DNA of 64,000 nt from Vreelandella nanhaiensis (GCF_003990185.1 NZ_RZHF01000015.1:372136-436135); one strand, 5' to 3'; counted from the stretch's first letter, positions 9,133-18,898 are shown. Notes: generated by a model not told the origin, from the letters alone. Numbers and translations: made by a program.

Positions 9133-9951
9133 TTGTTTAGCCTAAACACCAATGTTACCTCGCTACTGGTGCAGAACAATCTGCGTACCAGCCAGCAGGC
9201 CATACAGACCTCCATGCAGCGCCTATCGTCTGGCTTGCGTATCAATAGCGCCAAGGACGACCCGGCCGGGCAGGCGATCGCCAATCGCATGGGCGCCCAG
9301 ATTCGAGGGATGAATCAGGCTATCCGAAATACCAATGACGGGATTTCGCTGGTGCAGACCGCCGAAGGCTCGCTAAACCAGATTAACGACAACCTGCAGC
9401 GAATTCGTGAACTGAGCGTTCAGGCATCCAACGGGACTTATTCGGCAAAAGATCTAGAGTCGATCCAAAATGAGGTCGACGAGCGGCTGGACGAGATTGA
9501 CCGCATCGCCGGGCAGAGCAACTTCAATGGCATTAATCTACTCGGCGAGGCACGTAGCCTCAATATTCAAGTAGGCGCCGATGCAGGCGATACCATCAGT
9601 GTCCGCATGGTCGCCATGGACCGTGTGGCGCTGGGCCTTGACGGCTTTAACGTGCTGAAAGACAGCGCTACGGAAAACCCTATGGAGAGGCTGGATAATT
9701 CCATCAGGCAGCTAGATCAGCAGCGCAGCTATTTCGGCGCGGTACAAAACCGTTTCGAAAGTGTGATCGACGGGCTCAATAACAGTATCGTCAACCTTTC
9801 CGCTGCCCAGTCGCGCATTCAGGATACCGATTACGCAAAAGAGGTCTCCAATCTGATCCGAGCGCAAATTCTCCAGCAGGCGGGTATGTCAATACTTGCC
9901 CAGGCCAACCAGCAGCCGCAGATGATCTTGCGTCTGCTCGAAGGTCTGTAG
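9133..9951 (+). CDS. fliC: Flagellin, short type
   Basis: Structural subunit of the flagellar filament, exported by the flagellar type III system. The protein has 272 residues and consists of little more than the conserved D0/D1 helices: N-terminal NTNVTSLLVQNNLRTSQ, MQRLSSGLRINSAKDDPAGQAI, and C-terminal RIQDTDYAKEVSNLIRAQILQQAGMSILAQANQ. The variable D2/D3 region is almost absent. The only in-frame start near the conserved N-terminus is TTG at 9133, with a GAGGG site just upstream; the ATG at 9128 is in another frame and stops after five codons. It has its own sigma-28 promoter and no flagellar neighbour in the window. Confidence 0.92.
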   Translation: MFSLNTNVTSLLVQNNLRTSQQAIQTSMQRLSSGLRINSAKDDPAGQAIANRMGAQIRGMNQAIRNTNDGISLVQTAEGSLNQINDNLQRIRELSVQASNGTYSAKDLESIQNEVDERLDEIDRIAGQSNFNGINLLGEARSLNIQVGADAGDTISVRMVAMDRVALGLDGFNVLKDSATENPMERLDNSIRQLDQQRSYFGAVQNRFESVIDGLNNSIVNLSAAQSRIQDTDYAKEVSNLIRAQILQQAGMSILAQANQQPQMILRLLEGL

Positions 9952-10136
9952 TCCCGCAGTAAGTGCATCTATTCCTTTTTTGCCGATTTTATCCACTCCT
10001 GTTCGATCATTAAGTACCTGATACGCTATTCATTCCAATATGGCATGTATTAGGCGTTTTTTTTCGTTTGTGATCTATGCTGAGAGTTTGCTTTGATAAT
10101 GCCATTCAACCCTGAATGACAGGAGAAGCAACGGCG

Positions 10137-11390
10137 ATGGATCTTCCCCATGTAAGTGCTGCATTGGGCGTTATACACCCGATTTGTGTTGCCCGCGGGC
10201 GTAATGCCGAGGTTTGGGATGAAACAGGCCAGCGCTATATCGATTTTATTGGTGGTATTGGTGTACTTAACCTTGGACATAGCCATCCGGTAGTAGTTGA
10301 AGCCGTTAAAACTCAGGTAGAAACCTTAATGCACTCTGCGTTTAACGCAGTGCCTCATCGCGGCTATTTAGCGGTAGTGGAAGCGTTAAATCAGTTTGTA
10401 CCGGTTTCTTATCCGCTTTCTTGCATGCTGACCAATAGCGGCGCAGAAGCTACCGAAAATGCACTGAAAGTTGCCCGCGGTGTTACAGGACGTCAGGCGG
10501 TGATTGCGTTTGATGATGCTTTTCATGGTCGTACGCTGGCGGCCTTGAACTTAAACGGCAAGGTCAAACCGTATAAATCGGGTCTTGGCGCCTTACCTGG
10601 CCCGGTTTACCACCTGCCTTTCCCAAGCCGCGACAGCGGTGTAACAGCCGAGCAGTCGCTGGCCGCTCTGGAGCGTTTGTTTGAAGTTGAAATACCTGCC
10701 GATGAAGTAGCGTGCATGATTGTTGAGCCCATTCAGGGCGAGGGTGGCTTTCGTTTATTGTGCCCACAGTTTGCCAAGGCAATGCGCGATATTTGTAACC
10801 AACACAACATTGTATTGATTTACGACGAAATCCAGTCTGGGTTTGGACGTAGCGGCAAGCGATTTGGCTTTACGCATTTGGGCGTGGAGCCCGACCTTTT
10901 ATTGATGGGTAAAAGTATTGCTTCGGGACTACCACTTGCTGCGTTAGCGGGGCGGGCAGAACTGATGGACGCGTTACCTAAAGGTGCGCTTGGAGGAACA
11001 TACTCCGGTAATGCAGTGGCCTGCGCGGCGGCACTTGCCGTAATGAATGTGATGCAGAAAGACACCCTTGAAAACTGGGGCTCACGTCAGGAATCGCTGA
11101 TTGTTGAAGCTTATGAGGCATGGCAATCGAGCGGTCGCTTTCCTATGCTGGGGGCGATAACCGGTGTTGGCTCTATGCGGGGTATCGTCTTTAACGATAC
11201 GCAAAACGCTACAGGGGCTGAGCATTTGACAGCGCTTTTAAATGCCGGACGTAAGGCCGGTATTCTACTAATGCCCAGCGGACGTAAGCGCAATATTCTG
11301 CGTCTACTGCCACCGTTGACCGCTGAACCAGAGATATTGAAAGAAGGTTTAAGCCTTATTGAGCAAGCGCTGGAGACGTTAAGCGCATGA
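10137..11390 (+). CDS. Class III aminotransferase, probable 2-aminoadipate/4-aminobutyrate type
   Basis: PLP-dependent transaminase of 417 residues, GabT/DavT-like. The PLP lysine is K259 in LLMGKSIASG, the cofactor pocket shows TNSGAEATENALK, FDDAFHGRT and IYDEIQSGFGR. By sequence alone it could be called 4-aminobutyrate aminotransferase. The two genes behind it, in the same operon with a 4-nt overlap, encode a D-2-hydroxyglutarate dehydrogenase and a 2-oxoadipate dioxygenase, so I infer that it converts L-2-aminoadipate to 2-oxoadipate, as a GabT-like enzyme does in Pseudomonas putida lysine catabolism. Start at ATG 10137 (AGGAG 11 nt upstream); ATG 10116 is the alternative. Confidence 0.85.
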   Translation: MDLPHVSAALGVIHPICVARGRNAEVWDETGQRYIDFIGGIGVLNLGHSHPVVVEAVKTQVETLMHSAFNAVPHRGYLAVVEALNQFVPVSYPLSCMLTNSGAEATENALKVARGVTGRQAVIAFDDAFHGRTLAALNLNGKVKPYKSGLGALPGPVYHLPFPSRDSGVTAEQSLAALERLFEVEIPADEVACMIVEPIQGEGGFRLLCPQFAKAMRDICNQHNIVLIYDEIQSGFGRSGKRFGFTHLGVEPDLLLMGKSIASGLPLAALAGRAELMDALPKGALGGTYSGNAVACAAALAVMNVMQKDTLENWGSRQESLIVEAYEAWQSSGRFPMLGAITGVGSMRGIVFNDTQNATGAEHLTALLNAGRKAGILLMPSGRKRNILRLLPPLTAEPEILKEGLSLIEQALETLSA

Positions 11391-14300
11391 TCGCAAGAGA
11401 GGCCGGAGAGCAAGTTAGCGCTTTATATACGCGGTTTCTAACAGCCCTTAAAACATGCGGCTTCGATGGCGAAATTGCCTCCGGTTACGCACAGCGCACG
11501 GTGCTGGCTACCGATAACTCGATTTACCAGCGACTGCCCCAGGCAGCTGTGTTTCCCCGCCACGCTGAAGACTTGGAACGCCTGACCAAGCTGGCTGCTG
11601 AAATGCCCTACCGCGAAGTGGTGCTGACACCCCGCGGCGGCGGTACTGGTACTAACGGCCAGTCGCTGACCGACGGCATCGTGGTGGATGTTTCACGCCA
11701 CATGAACCAGATCCTGGACATCGATGTGGAAAACCGCCGGGTGCGTGTTCAAGCGGGCGTGGTCAAGGATCAGTTAAACGCCGCGCTGAAGCCTTATGGG
11801 CTGTTCTTTGCTCCGGAGCTCTCGACCTCCAATCGGGCTACCATCGGCGGCATGATCTCCACCGATGCCAGTGGTCAGGGCAGTTGCACGTATGGCAAAA
11901 CCCGCGATCACGTTCTTGAGCTTGATACCGTGCTGCTGGGGGGGCAGCATTTGCATAGCCGGGCGCTGAGCGTAGAGGATGAGCAGCAGGCGCAGCAGCA
12001 AAAGGGCGCGCTTGGCAAGGTGCATCGCACCGCGGCGGCGATCATTGATCAGCAGAGGGACTTGATCGAGGCGACGTTCCCACCGTTAAACCGCTGCTTG
12101 ACCGGCTTTGATCTGGCTCACCTGCGTGACGAGGCGGGCCAGCTTAACCTCAATAGCCTATTGTGCGGCTCGGAAGGCTCGCTGGGCTTTTTAAGCGAAG
12201 CCGTGCTCAACGTGTTGCCGATCCCCAAGCACGCCACGCTGGTGAACGTGCGCTACACAAGCTTTATGGACGCGCTGCACGATGCCAAGGCGCTCATGGG
12301 CAGCGCCCGCCCTACGTCAATCGAGACCATCGACGATACGGTACTGGCGCTTGCCATGGCGGATTTAGTCTGGGACGGCGTGGCTGAGTTTTTCCCGGAA
12401 AGCGATACCCCTATTCGCGGTATCAACCTGATTGAATTCAACGGCGACGACCCCGAAACGCTGGCCGCGCAGGTCGACGCGTTTACCACGCACCTGCGCC
12501 AGGACGCTACCGTCGAACGCCTGGGTTACACCCTGGCTGAAGGCCGTGAGCAGATCAATGCCGTCTACGCCATGCGCAAACGCTCAGTGGGGTTGCTCGG
12601 TAACGTACAGGGCGAAAAGCGACCGTTGCCGTTCGTGGAAGATACTGCCGTACCGCCGGAACATCTGGCCGACTATATCGCCGAATTTCGCGCCGCGCTG
12701 GATGCCCGCGGGCTCGCCTACGGCATGTTCGGTCATGTGGATGCCGGCGTGCTTCACGTACGCCCGGCGCTGGACATGAAAGACCCCGCCCAGGAGGCGC
12801 AGGTTCGGGAAATATCCGATGAGGTAGCCGCGCTTACCCAGAAATACGGCGGCCTGTTGTGGGGCGAACACGGCAAGGGCGTACGCTCTGAGTACGCGCC
12901 CCGGTTCTTTGGTGAACTCTACCCCAGCCTGCAACGGGTCAAGGCCGCTTTCGACCCGTATAACCAGCTCAACCCTGGCAAGATCGCCTCGCCTTCTGAG
13001 GACCCGGCGCTCATCGCCCGGACCAGCGACCCCGCCCTGCTCACCGTGGACAGCGTCACCACCCGCGGCCAGCTGGACCGCACCATCGACGAGCGCGCTT
13101 GGCAGGCCTACGACGCGGCGGTCTACTGTAACGGCAACGGCGCCTGCTACAACTATGATCTTGATGACCCCATGTGTCCGTCTTGGAAAGCCACCCGAGA
13201 CCGGCGCCACTCGCCCAAGGGGCGCGCCAGCCTGATCCGTGAGTGGCTGCGCCTGCAGTCCCAAGCAGGGATCGACGTAGTGGAAGAGTCACGCCAGAGA
13301 AAGCACGAGGGTAGCGGCGCGGCACTACTGCACTTTCCCAAGCGCCTGGCCAACACACTCAGCCGCCAGCGCCACCATGACTACTCCCACGAGGTATATG
13401 ATGCTATGGCGGGCTGTTTGGCGTGCAAATCCTGCGCCGGGCAGTGCCCCATCAAGGTCAATGTGCCGCAGTTTCGTTCCCAGTTTCTGGAGGTCTACCA
13501 CGGCCGTTACCTGCGCCCGCTGCGCGACTACCTGATTGGCAATACCGAACGGGTGCTACCCACGCTTGCTCGAATCGCCCCATTGTATAACGCACTGATC
13601 GGCCAGCGCTGGGTGGAAACGCTGATGCGCAATGGCCTGGGCATGAGCGACTCCCCCAAACTCTCGCGTGCCAGCGTGAAAAAGCAGCTGCGCGCCTGGG
13701 GCGTGGCCGAGGCCACGCCGACCTCACTTGCCCTGCTGACCGAACAACAGCGCGCCCATAGCGTGATTCTTGTACAGGATGCCTTCACCACCCACTTTGA
13801 AGCCAAACTGGTCATGGACGTGGTGGAGTTGCTCACACGGCTCAATCTGCACGTCTTCGTGATGCCCTATAGCGCCAACGGCAAACCGCTTCACGTGCAG
13901 GGCTTTTTGGGAGCATTTGCGCGCACGGCAGTTAAACAAGCTCGGCGGCTGCGGGCGCTTCAGGAGTTTGACGTGCCTATGGTAGGGATCGACCCAGCCA
14001 TGACGCTGACCTATCGCCAGGAGTACGTTAAAACGCTGGGCGCAGGCCAAGTGCCCGAGGTGCTAATGCTGCAGGAGTGGCTGGCCACGCGCCTCACCAC
14101 TCTGCCGCTTGGCTCGCTCAGACTAGCCGACCCAATCTTCAAACTGCTTTCTCACTGCACGGAAAAAACCAACGTACCAAGTAGCGCCAAGGCGTGGCAG
14201 CAGGTGTTTGAGGCCTTTGGTCTAACGCTTGAACTGGTGAATGCTGGTTGTTGCGGGATGTCTGGCACGTATGGTCACGAAACCCGTAATGTCGAGACAT

Positions 14301-14503
14301 CGCGTGTCATTTACGCTCAATCCTGGCAGGCCCAGGTTGAGGCCGAGAAGAACGCGAGCACGCTGCTGGCTACCGGATATTCGTGCCGCAGCCAGGTGAA
14401 GCGGTTTTCAAATCAGATTTTGCAGCACCCCCTTCAGGCGCTATTGGTACAACTGAAGTCAACCTCTCCTTTTCATCTTAACAATACACATAGAGAGCCT
14501 TGA
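11387..14503 (+). CDS. ydiJ: D-2-hydroxyglutarate dehydrogenase, YdiJ family
   Basis: Large FAD and iron-sulfur oxidoreductase of 1038 residues, oxidising D-2-hydroxyglutarate to 2-oxoglutarate. Domains in order: FAD-binding PCMH domain (about 50-270, TPRGGGTGTNGQSLTDG), FAD-linked oxidase C-terminal domain (about 290-540, GEHGKGVRSEY), a cysteine-rich stretch at about 581-600 (CNGNGAC), a 4Fe-4S motif at about 677 (CLACKSCAGQCP), and a C-terminal CCG domain at about 955 (NAGCCGMSGTYG). This matches E. coli YdiJ. Its ATG overlaps the aminotransferase stop (ATGA), and the HglS gene follows after one base, so the product of HglS is its expected substrate. Confidence 0.93.
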   Translation: MIAREAGEQVSALYTRFLTALKTCGFDGEIASGYAQRTVLATDNSIYQRLPQAAVFPRHAEDLERLTKLAAEMPYREVVLTPRGGGTGTNGQSLTDGIVVDVSRHMNQILDIDVENRRVRVQAGVVKDQLNAALKPYGLFFAPELSTSNRATIGGMISTDASGQGSCTYGKTRDHVLELDTVLLGGQHLHSRALSVEDEQQAQQQKGALGKVHRTAAAIIDQQRDLIEATFPPLNRCLTGFDLAHLRDEAGQLNLNSLLCGSEGSLGFLSEAVLNVLPIPKHATLVNVRYTSFMDALHDAKALMGSARPTSIETIDDTVLALAMADLVWDGVAEFFPESDTPIRGINLIEFNGDDPETLAAQVDAFTTHLRQDATVERLGYTLAEGREQINAVYAMRKRSVGLLGNVQGEKRPLPFVEDTAVPPEHLADYIAEFRAALDARGLAYGMFGHVDAGVLHVRPALDMKDPAQEAQVREISDEVAALTQKYGGLLWGEHGKGVRSEYAPRFFGELYPSLQRVKAAFDPYNQLNPGKIASPSEDPALIARTSDPALLTVDSVTTRGQLDRTIDERAWQAYDAAVYCNGNGACYNYDLDDPMCPSWKATRDRRHSPKGRASLIREWLRLQSQAGIDVVEESRQRKHEGSGAALLHFPKRLANTLSRQRHHDYSHEVYDAMAGCLACKSCAGQCPIKVNVPQFRSQFLEVYHGRYLRPLRDYLIGNTERVLPTLARIAPLYNALIGQRWVETLMRNGLGMSDSPKLSRASVKKQLRAWGVAEATPTSLALLTEQQRAHSVILVQDAFTTHFEAKLVMDVVELLTRLNLHVFVMPYSANGKPLHVQGFLGAFARTAVKQARRLRALQEFDVPMVGIDPAMTLTYRQEYVKTLGAGQVPEVLMLQEWLATRLTTLPLGSLRLADPIFKLLSHCTEKTNVPSSAKAWQQVFEAFGLTLELVNAGCCGMSGTYGHETRNVETSRVIYAQSWQAQVEAEKNASTLLATGYSCRSQVKRFSNQILQHPLQALLVQLKSTSPFHLNNTHREP

Positions 14504-14504
14504 A

Positions 14505-15866
14505 ATGACCCATACCACGTTTCTAGCCACCAATGATGTACGTGATCGTTTTTCCAAGGCCATGTCGGCCATGTACCAGGCAGAAGTGCCCCAGTACGGC
14601 ACGCTGCTGGAACTGGTCGAACAGGTTAATCAGGAAACACTCAATCAGCAGCCTGAACTGCACCGCCGTCTGGAAGCCCAGGGCGAGCTGGCACGTTTAA
14701 GCGTAGAGCGCCATGGGGCAATCCGGGTTGGGTCGGCGGGTGAACTATCCATGTTGAGGCGGCTATTTGCTGTCATGGGAATGTATCCTGTGGGCTATTA
14801 CGATCTTTCAGAAGCGGGCGTTCCGGTACACTCCACGGCGTTTCGCCCTATCGAAGATGATGCACTGGCGTGCAACCCTTTCCGCGTATTTACTTCTTTG
14901 CTGCGCCTGGAGCTGATTGAAAGTGAGACGCTGCGTCAGCGTGCCGAAGAAATTCTGGCGAAGCGGGATATTTTCACGCCCAAGGCGCGAAAGCTTATTG
15001 AGCGCTTTGAAATTCAAGGCGGGTTAACCCCAGAAGAGGCCGACCAGTTTGTTAAAGAGGCCTTGGAAACTTTCCGCTGGCACCAGGATGCTACCGTCGA
15101 TCTGGAGACTTATCAGGCGCTCCATGATGAACACCGTCTGATCGCAGATGTTGTGTGCTTCCGTGGCCCTCATATCAACCACTTAACGCCGCGTACGCTG
15201 GATATCGACGAAGTTCAGCGCCGTATGCCAAGCGTAGGCATGAATCCCAAAGCGGTCATAGAAGGCCCGCCACGCCGTAAATGTCCCATTTTGCTGCGCC
15301 AAACCAGTTTCAAGGCTCTGGAAGAATCGATTCGCTTTGCTGGGGACGCTCAAGGTACGCATACCGCCCGTTTTGGTGAAATTGAGCAGCGGGGCATGGC
15401 GCTCACGCCGAAGGGGCGAGCACTTTACGATCAGTTGCTAAATGAAGGCCGTAAACAAACGGCAGGCCTGGATAACGACGCTCACCAGACGGTTATGGAT
15501 AAGGTATTTGCCGCACTGCCCGATAGTGATGACGCTATGCGTCGCGAGGGGCTAGCCTACTTCCACTATCACCTCACGGATGCTGGGAAAAATGCGGCGA
15601 GCAGTAGCAGTGCCGATATGGACGCCCTGATTGAAAAAGGGCTGGTTGAAGCGCAGCCGATTACCTACGAAGACTTTTTACCGGTCAGTGCGGCGGGTAT
15701 CTTCCAGTCAAACCTGGGTGGGGGCGAGAACGAAGCCTATGCCGGCAACGCCAACCGTGAAGCATTTGAAGAGGCGTTAGGTGCTCCGGTAACCGACGAG
15801 CTTGCCTTGTATGCCGAGCGCGAACAGGCTTCTAAACAGCGTGTGTTGGCAGCGCTGGCAGGTTAA
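14505..15866 (+). CDS. hglS: 2-oxoadipate dioxygenase/decarboxylase (HglS, DUF1338)
   Basis: Non-haem iron enzyme that turns 2-oxoadipate into D-2-hydroxyglutarate and CO2. The 453-residue protein keeps the published active site of the P. putida enzyme at the same residue numbers: H70 and R74 (ERHGAIR), H226 (GPHINH) and E294 (FGEIEQRG). The downstream part FLPVSAAGIFQSNLGG is also family-typical. It is the third gene of the operon, after the aminotransferase and the D-2-hydroxyglutarate dehydrogenase, and ends at a terminator. Together the three enzymes take 2-aminoadipate to 2-oxoglutarate. The active-site comparison is from memory of the family. Confidence 0.93.
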   Translation: MTHTTFLATNDVRDRFSKAMSAMYQAEVPQYGTLLELVEQVNQETLNQQPELHRRLEAQGELARLSVERHGAIRVGSAGELSMLRRLFAVMGMYPVGYYDLSEAGVPVHSTAFRPIEDDALACNPFRVFTSLLRLELIESETLRQRAEEILAKRDIFTPKARKLIERFEIQGGLTPEEADQFVKEALETFRWHQDATVDLETYQALHDEHRLIADVVCFRGPHINHLTPRTLDIDEVQRRMPSVGMNPKAVIEGPPRRKCPILLRQTSFKALEESIRFAGDAQGTHTARFGEIEQRGMALTPKGRALYDQLLNEGRKQTAGLDNDAHQTVMDKVFAALPDSDDAMRREGLAYFHYHLTDAGKNAASSSSADMDALIEKGLVEAQPITYEDFLPVSAAGIFQSNLGGGENEAYAGNANREAFEEALGAPVTDELALYAEREQASKQRVLAALAG

Positions 15867-15897
15867 CCGATCTTTTTTCAACACGGTTAGTTGCATA

Positions 15898-15925
15898 TTC
15901 AGGCTGCCCGCCAGGGCAGCCTGAA
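15898..15925. terminator. Bidirectional terminator, hglS/lysR
   Basis: 12-bp perfect stem (15898-15909 with 15914-15925), loop GCCA, followed by TTGTTT on the plus strand. It separates the convergent hglS operon and the LysR gene. Confidence 0.75.
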
Positions 15926-15929
15926 TTGT

Positions 15930-16844
15930 TTATAGATGGCCTACAGTACCTGAGGCAGCAGTAGCACTTGCTATTATATGCTCCACAAACCGGCGCACTT
16001 TGCCAAGCTCACCCAAGTGTTCAGGGTAGACAAGATAGTACGCACTCTCGCTGTGTAGCCGATGGGGCCAAGCTAGCGTAAGTCGTTCGGCAGCCAGTTC
16101 TTCGTCTACCGTGAAATGAGGCACCAGCGCCACGCCCCCTCCTGCCATGGCAGTGCGTACCAGCATAGGGAAGGTTTCAAACCGGGTGCCGTGATAGCTA
16201 CGGTCGGTAGTGATTCCTTGGCCTGCAAACCAGTGGTGCCAAGCATCTGGGCGTGTTGAGAGATGTAGTAGCGGCAACTGGGCCAAGTCACTTGCTGTCT
16301 CAACTGGGTGATTGTCTAGTAGTGAGGGAGCTGTCACCGCGACCATCTCTTCGTCCACCAGCTTATGGCAGGCAAGGTTGGGCCAACTGCCGTGACCGTA
16401 AAACAGCGCGATGTCGATATCCTGCTGTTCAAGATCAAAATCTTCCACTCGATCATGAAACTCCAGGCTAATACCTGGGTTCGCCGCCAAAAAAGCCGGC
16501 AACTTGTCTGCCAGCCAGCGACTACCAAAGCTTGGTAGTGTCGCCACTTTAAGCACTTCGCTATTGCCGCTATAGGTCATTATGGTCTGAGTCGACATCT
16601 CAATCTGAGCGAGCACTTTACGAACGTCGCTAAGAAAGATGGCGCCCTCAGGTGTTAATAATAAACTGCGCCGTACTCGGCGAAATAGCTTGTGGTGGAG
16701 GATCGACTCCAGATGGGCGACTTGCTTGCTTACCGCACTCTGGGTCAGGCTCAGCTCATCGGCAGCCCGGGTAAAACTCATATGGCGAGCTGCTGCTTCA
16801 AAACACTGCATGGCGGCGGTTGAAGGAAGGTTGCGTGATGCCAA
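15930..16844 (-). CDS. LysR family regulator, GcvA-like
   Basis: Transcriptional regulator with an N-terminal winged helix-turn-helix (AMQCFEAAARHMSFTRAADELSLTQ...) and a periplasmic-binding-like effector domain. I prefer TTG at 16844 because an AGGAG site lies 8 nt upstream and the product (304 residues) has the usual LysR length. An ATG at 16922 would overlap the stop of the upstream TRAP permease (ATGA) and add 26 residues without homology, but it has no ribosome site and a hairpin lies between. Same strand as the TAXI TRAP genes and convergent with the 2-aminoadipate operon; either may be the target. Confidence 0.87.
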   Translation of the reverse strand: MASRNLPSTAAMQCFEAAARHMSFTRAADELSLTQSAVSKQVAHLESILHHKLFRRVRRSLLLTPEGAIFLSDVRKVLAQIEMSTQTIMTYSGNSEVLKVATLPSFGSRWLADKLPAFLAANPGISLEFHDRVEDFDLEQQDIDIALFYGHGSWPNLACHKLVDEEMVAVTAPSLLDNHPVETASDLAQLPLLHLSTRPDAWHHWFAGQGITTDRSYHGTRFETFPMLVRTAMAGGGVALVPHFTVDEELAAERLTLAWPHRLHSESAYYLVYPEHLGELGKVRRFVEHIIASATAASGTVGHL

Positions 16845-16869
16845 ACGGTGAGCTCCTGATAACCTGTGA

Positions 16870-16895
16870 ACCGTCCCGGTGGCTAGGCACCGGGA
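16870..16895 (-). terminator. Hairpin after TAXI TRAP permease gene
   Basis: Perfect 10-bp inverted repeat CGTCCCGGTG / CACCGGGACG with a 6-base loop between the permease stop and the preferred LysR start. There is no T run, so it is a weak terminator, an attenuator or an operator. Confidence 0.4.
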
Positions 16896-16918
16896 CGATG
16901 TAAGGGGTTGATCATAGC

Positions 16919-18876
16919 TCATGAAGCGAGTGGCTTCGCGTCTTGGAAAGTATCCGCACGGCGCGACTGCCACCAACCCACTGCTATCATGGCTAATAAG
17001 CCCAGCCCGCTGGTAAGGAGTTCGGGCACAACCATGGCAAGCCCCGCTGCCAAGAGTACCAGGCGCTCCCAGAAGCGGGAATCACGTACAAAGTAACCCA
17101 GCAGTGCACTGCTTACACCCATGATCCCTAACAGTGAGAAGGCCAGTGCGCTAATCAAGCCAAGCGGCGTGGGGTCGACCATCACCAGCATCGGGTTATA
17201 GATAAACGCATAGGGAATAATAAAGGCCCCAATGGCTAGCTTAACGGCCGTAAAGCCGGTTTTCATTGGGTTAGCCTGGGCAATGCCCGCGCCTGCAAAG
17301 GCGGCCAAGCAAACGGGGGGCGTGATATCCGCGATGATGCCGAAATAGAACACAAACAGGTGCACCGCCATGGGCGGCAGGCCAAATTCATTGATCAGGG
17401 CTGGCGCTGCAATGGTTGCAGTGACTACATAGTTGGCCGTAGTAGGCAGTCCCATACCCAGTACAATACATGCCACCATGGTGAAGATAAGCGCGAGTAT
17501 CAACACACCGTCTGCCAGACTGATGATACCGGCGGCGAATTTTGCCCCCATACCGGTCATACCCACCACACCTGCAATTATGCCTGCACAGGCCACGGCG
17601 GCAATGACGGGCAGGGCCACTCGCGCGCCTTGTTCAAAGATTTCCAGTATGCCCCTTAACGATGGGCGCGTTTCTTTACGCACCAAGCTCACGGCAAAAG
17701 CGCAGGCAATACCCAGCAAAGCGGCGCGTTGTGCCGTAAACCCAACGCTGATCGTGGTCACGATGACCAGCAGTGGCAACAGCATGTAGCCTTTTTCCAG
17801 CAACAGCTTACGTTTGCTGGGTAGCTGGTCTTTAGGAAGACCCAAAATGCGGTGGCGCTTGGCTTCAAAGTGAACGCCAATAAAAATGCCCGTGAAATAG
17901 AGAATCGCAGGAATCAGCGCTGCGAACATGATCTCCCGATAAGAGACACCCACATATTCCACCATGATAAACGCAGCCGCGCCCATTAACGGCGGCATGA
18001 TCTGTCCGCCAGTTGAGGCTGAGGCTTCAACTGCGCCGGCCACTTCGGGCTTGAAACGCGCATTTTTCATCATGGGGATAGTGAACGAGCCCGAGGCCAC
18101 GGTATTACCAATAGAGCTGCCCGAAATCATTCCCTGCAGCGAGCTTGCCATGACCGCTGCTTTACCGGCACCACCGGTAAAGCGTCCGGTTACTGCGAAA
18201 GCTAAATCATTAAAGAAGCGGCCAACGCCGGTGTGCATTAAAACAACACCGAAGAATAAGAACAGGAAAATAAAGCGCGCGGATATTTGCAGAGGCGTAC
18301 CAAACACGCCGCTTTCCCTGAACCATAGGTAGGGCGAAACCTGCTCAAGTGAGAACCCCGGATGGGAGAGCAGGGGGCTGGGGATAAGGTTGCCAAACAG
18401 AGCATACAAAATTGCCAGCGCGGCCATCACGACAATAGGCATGCCGACTGTACGGCGGGTGGCTTCGAGAACAAACAATACCCCAAGCACGGCAATGGCC
18501 AGATCAATTGTCGAGTAACCCGTGATGCGTGCACGCAGGACCTCTTCATAAAAGAGAATCTTGTAGTAGGCGGTGAACGTTGCAGTAAAAGCTAGCACGA
18601 TGTCGTACCAGGGAACGCCTTGGCGAGGGCCAGTACCCCGTGTGGCAGGAAAGAGGATAAAGATCATTCCTAGCGCCATGCCGAGATGCACTGCACCTTG
18701 CTGCTGTGAGGGAAGCGTGCCGAAGTAAGCTGTATAAAGATGGAAGCAGGTAAGCGAGACGCCCATCAACGTAACCAGCCACGCCCACTTACCTAACTGT
18801 AACGGCGAGCGTATCTGGGACTCACGGTCGTATTTCTCTAAGAGAGATGCTTCGTCAGGCGTTTTTTTTTATCCAC
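16919..18876 (-). CDS. TAXI-type TRAP transporter fused permease (4TM/12TM), frameshifted at an A9 run
   Basis: Fused small and large membrane subunits of a TRAP transporter, importing organic acids or amino acids with a sodium gradient. The part readable from 18769 down has 616 residues with about 16 hydrophobic segments and typical motifs (MISGSSIGNTVASGSFTIPMMK, EASASTGGQIMPPLMGAAAFIM, GMGLPTTANYVV, ADITPPVCLAAFAGAGIA). The frame stays open upstream and encodes a family-like tail (LLEKYDRESQIRSP), but has no start codon. A GTG at 18876 with a GAGG site 7 nt upstream reads VDKK and falls out of frame at nine A residues (18862-18870). One added A or two removed would restore one frame. It follows the permuted SBP gene. 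Confidence 0.85.
18862..18870 (-). other. A9 homopolymer at the permease 5' end
   Basis: Nine consecutive A on the coding (minus) strand, four to six codons into the permease gene. It separates the frame of the well-placed GTG start from the frame of the whole permease, so it is either a slippage site, a phase-variation tract, a true frameshift or a sequencing error. Confidence 0.7.
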
Positions 18877-18898
18877 GATTAAACCTCATGCGGATGGC

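Noticed and set aside
16845..16922. ATG 16922 as the start of the LysR gene with an ATGA overlap
   Set aside because: Lacks a ribosome site and adds 26 residues without similarity; a TTG at 16844 has AGGAG at good spacing and gives the usual length. Kept only as an alternative.
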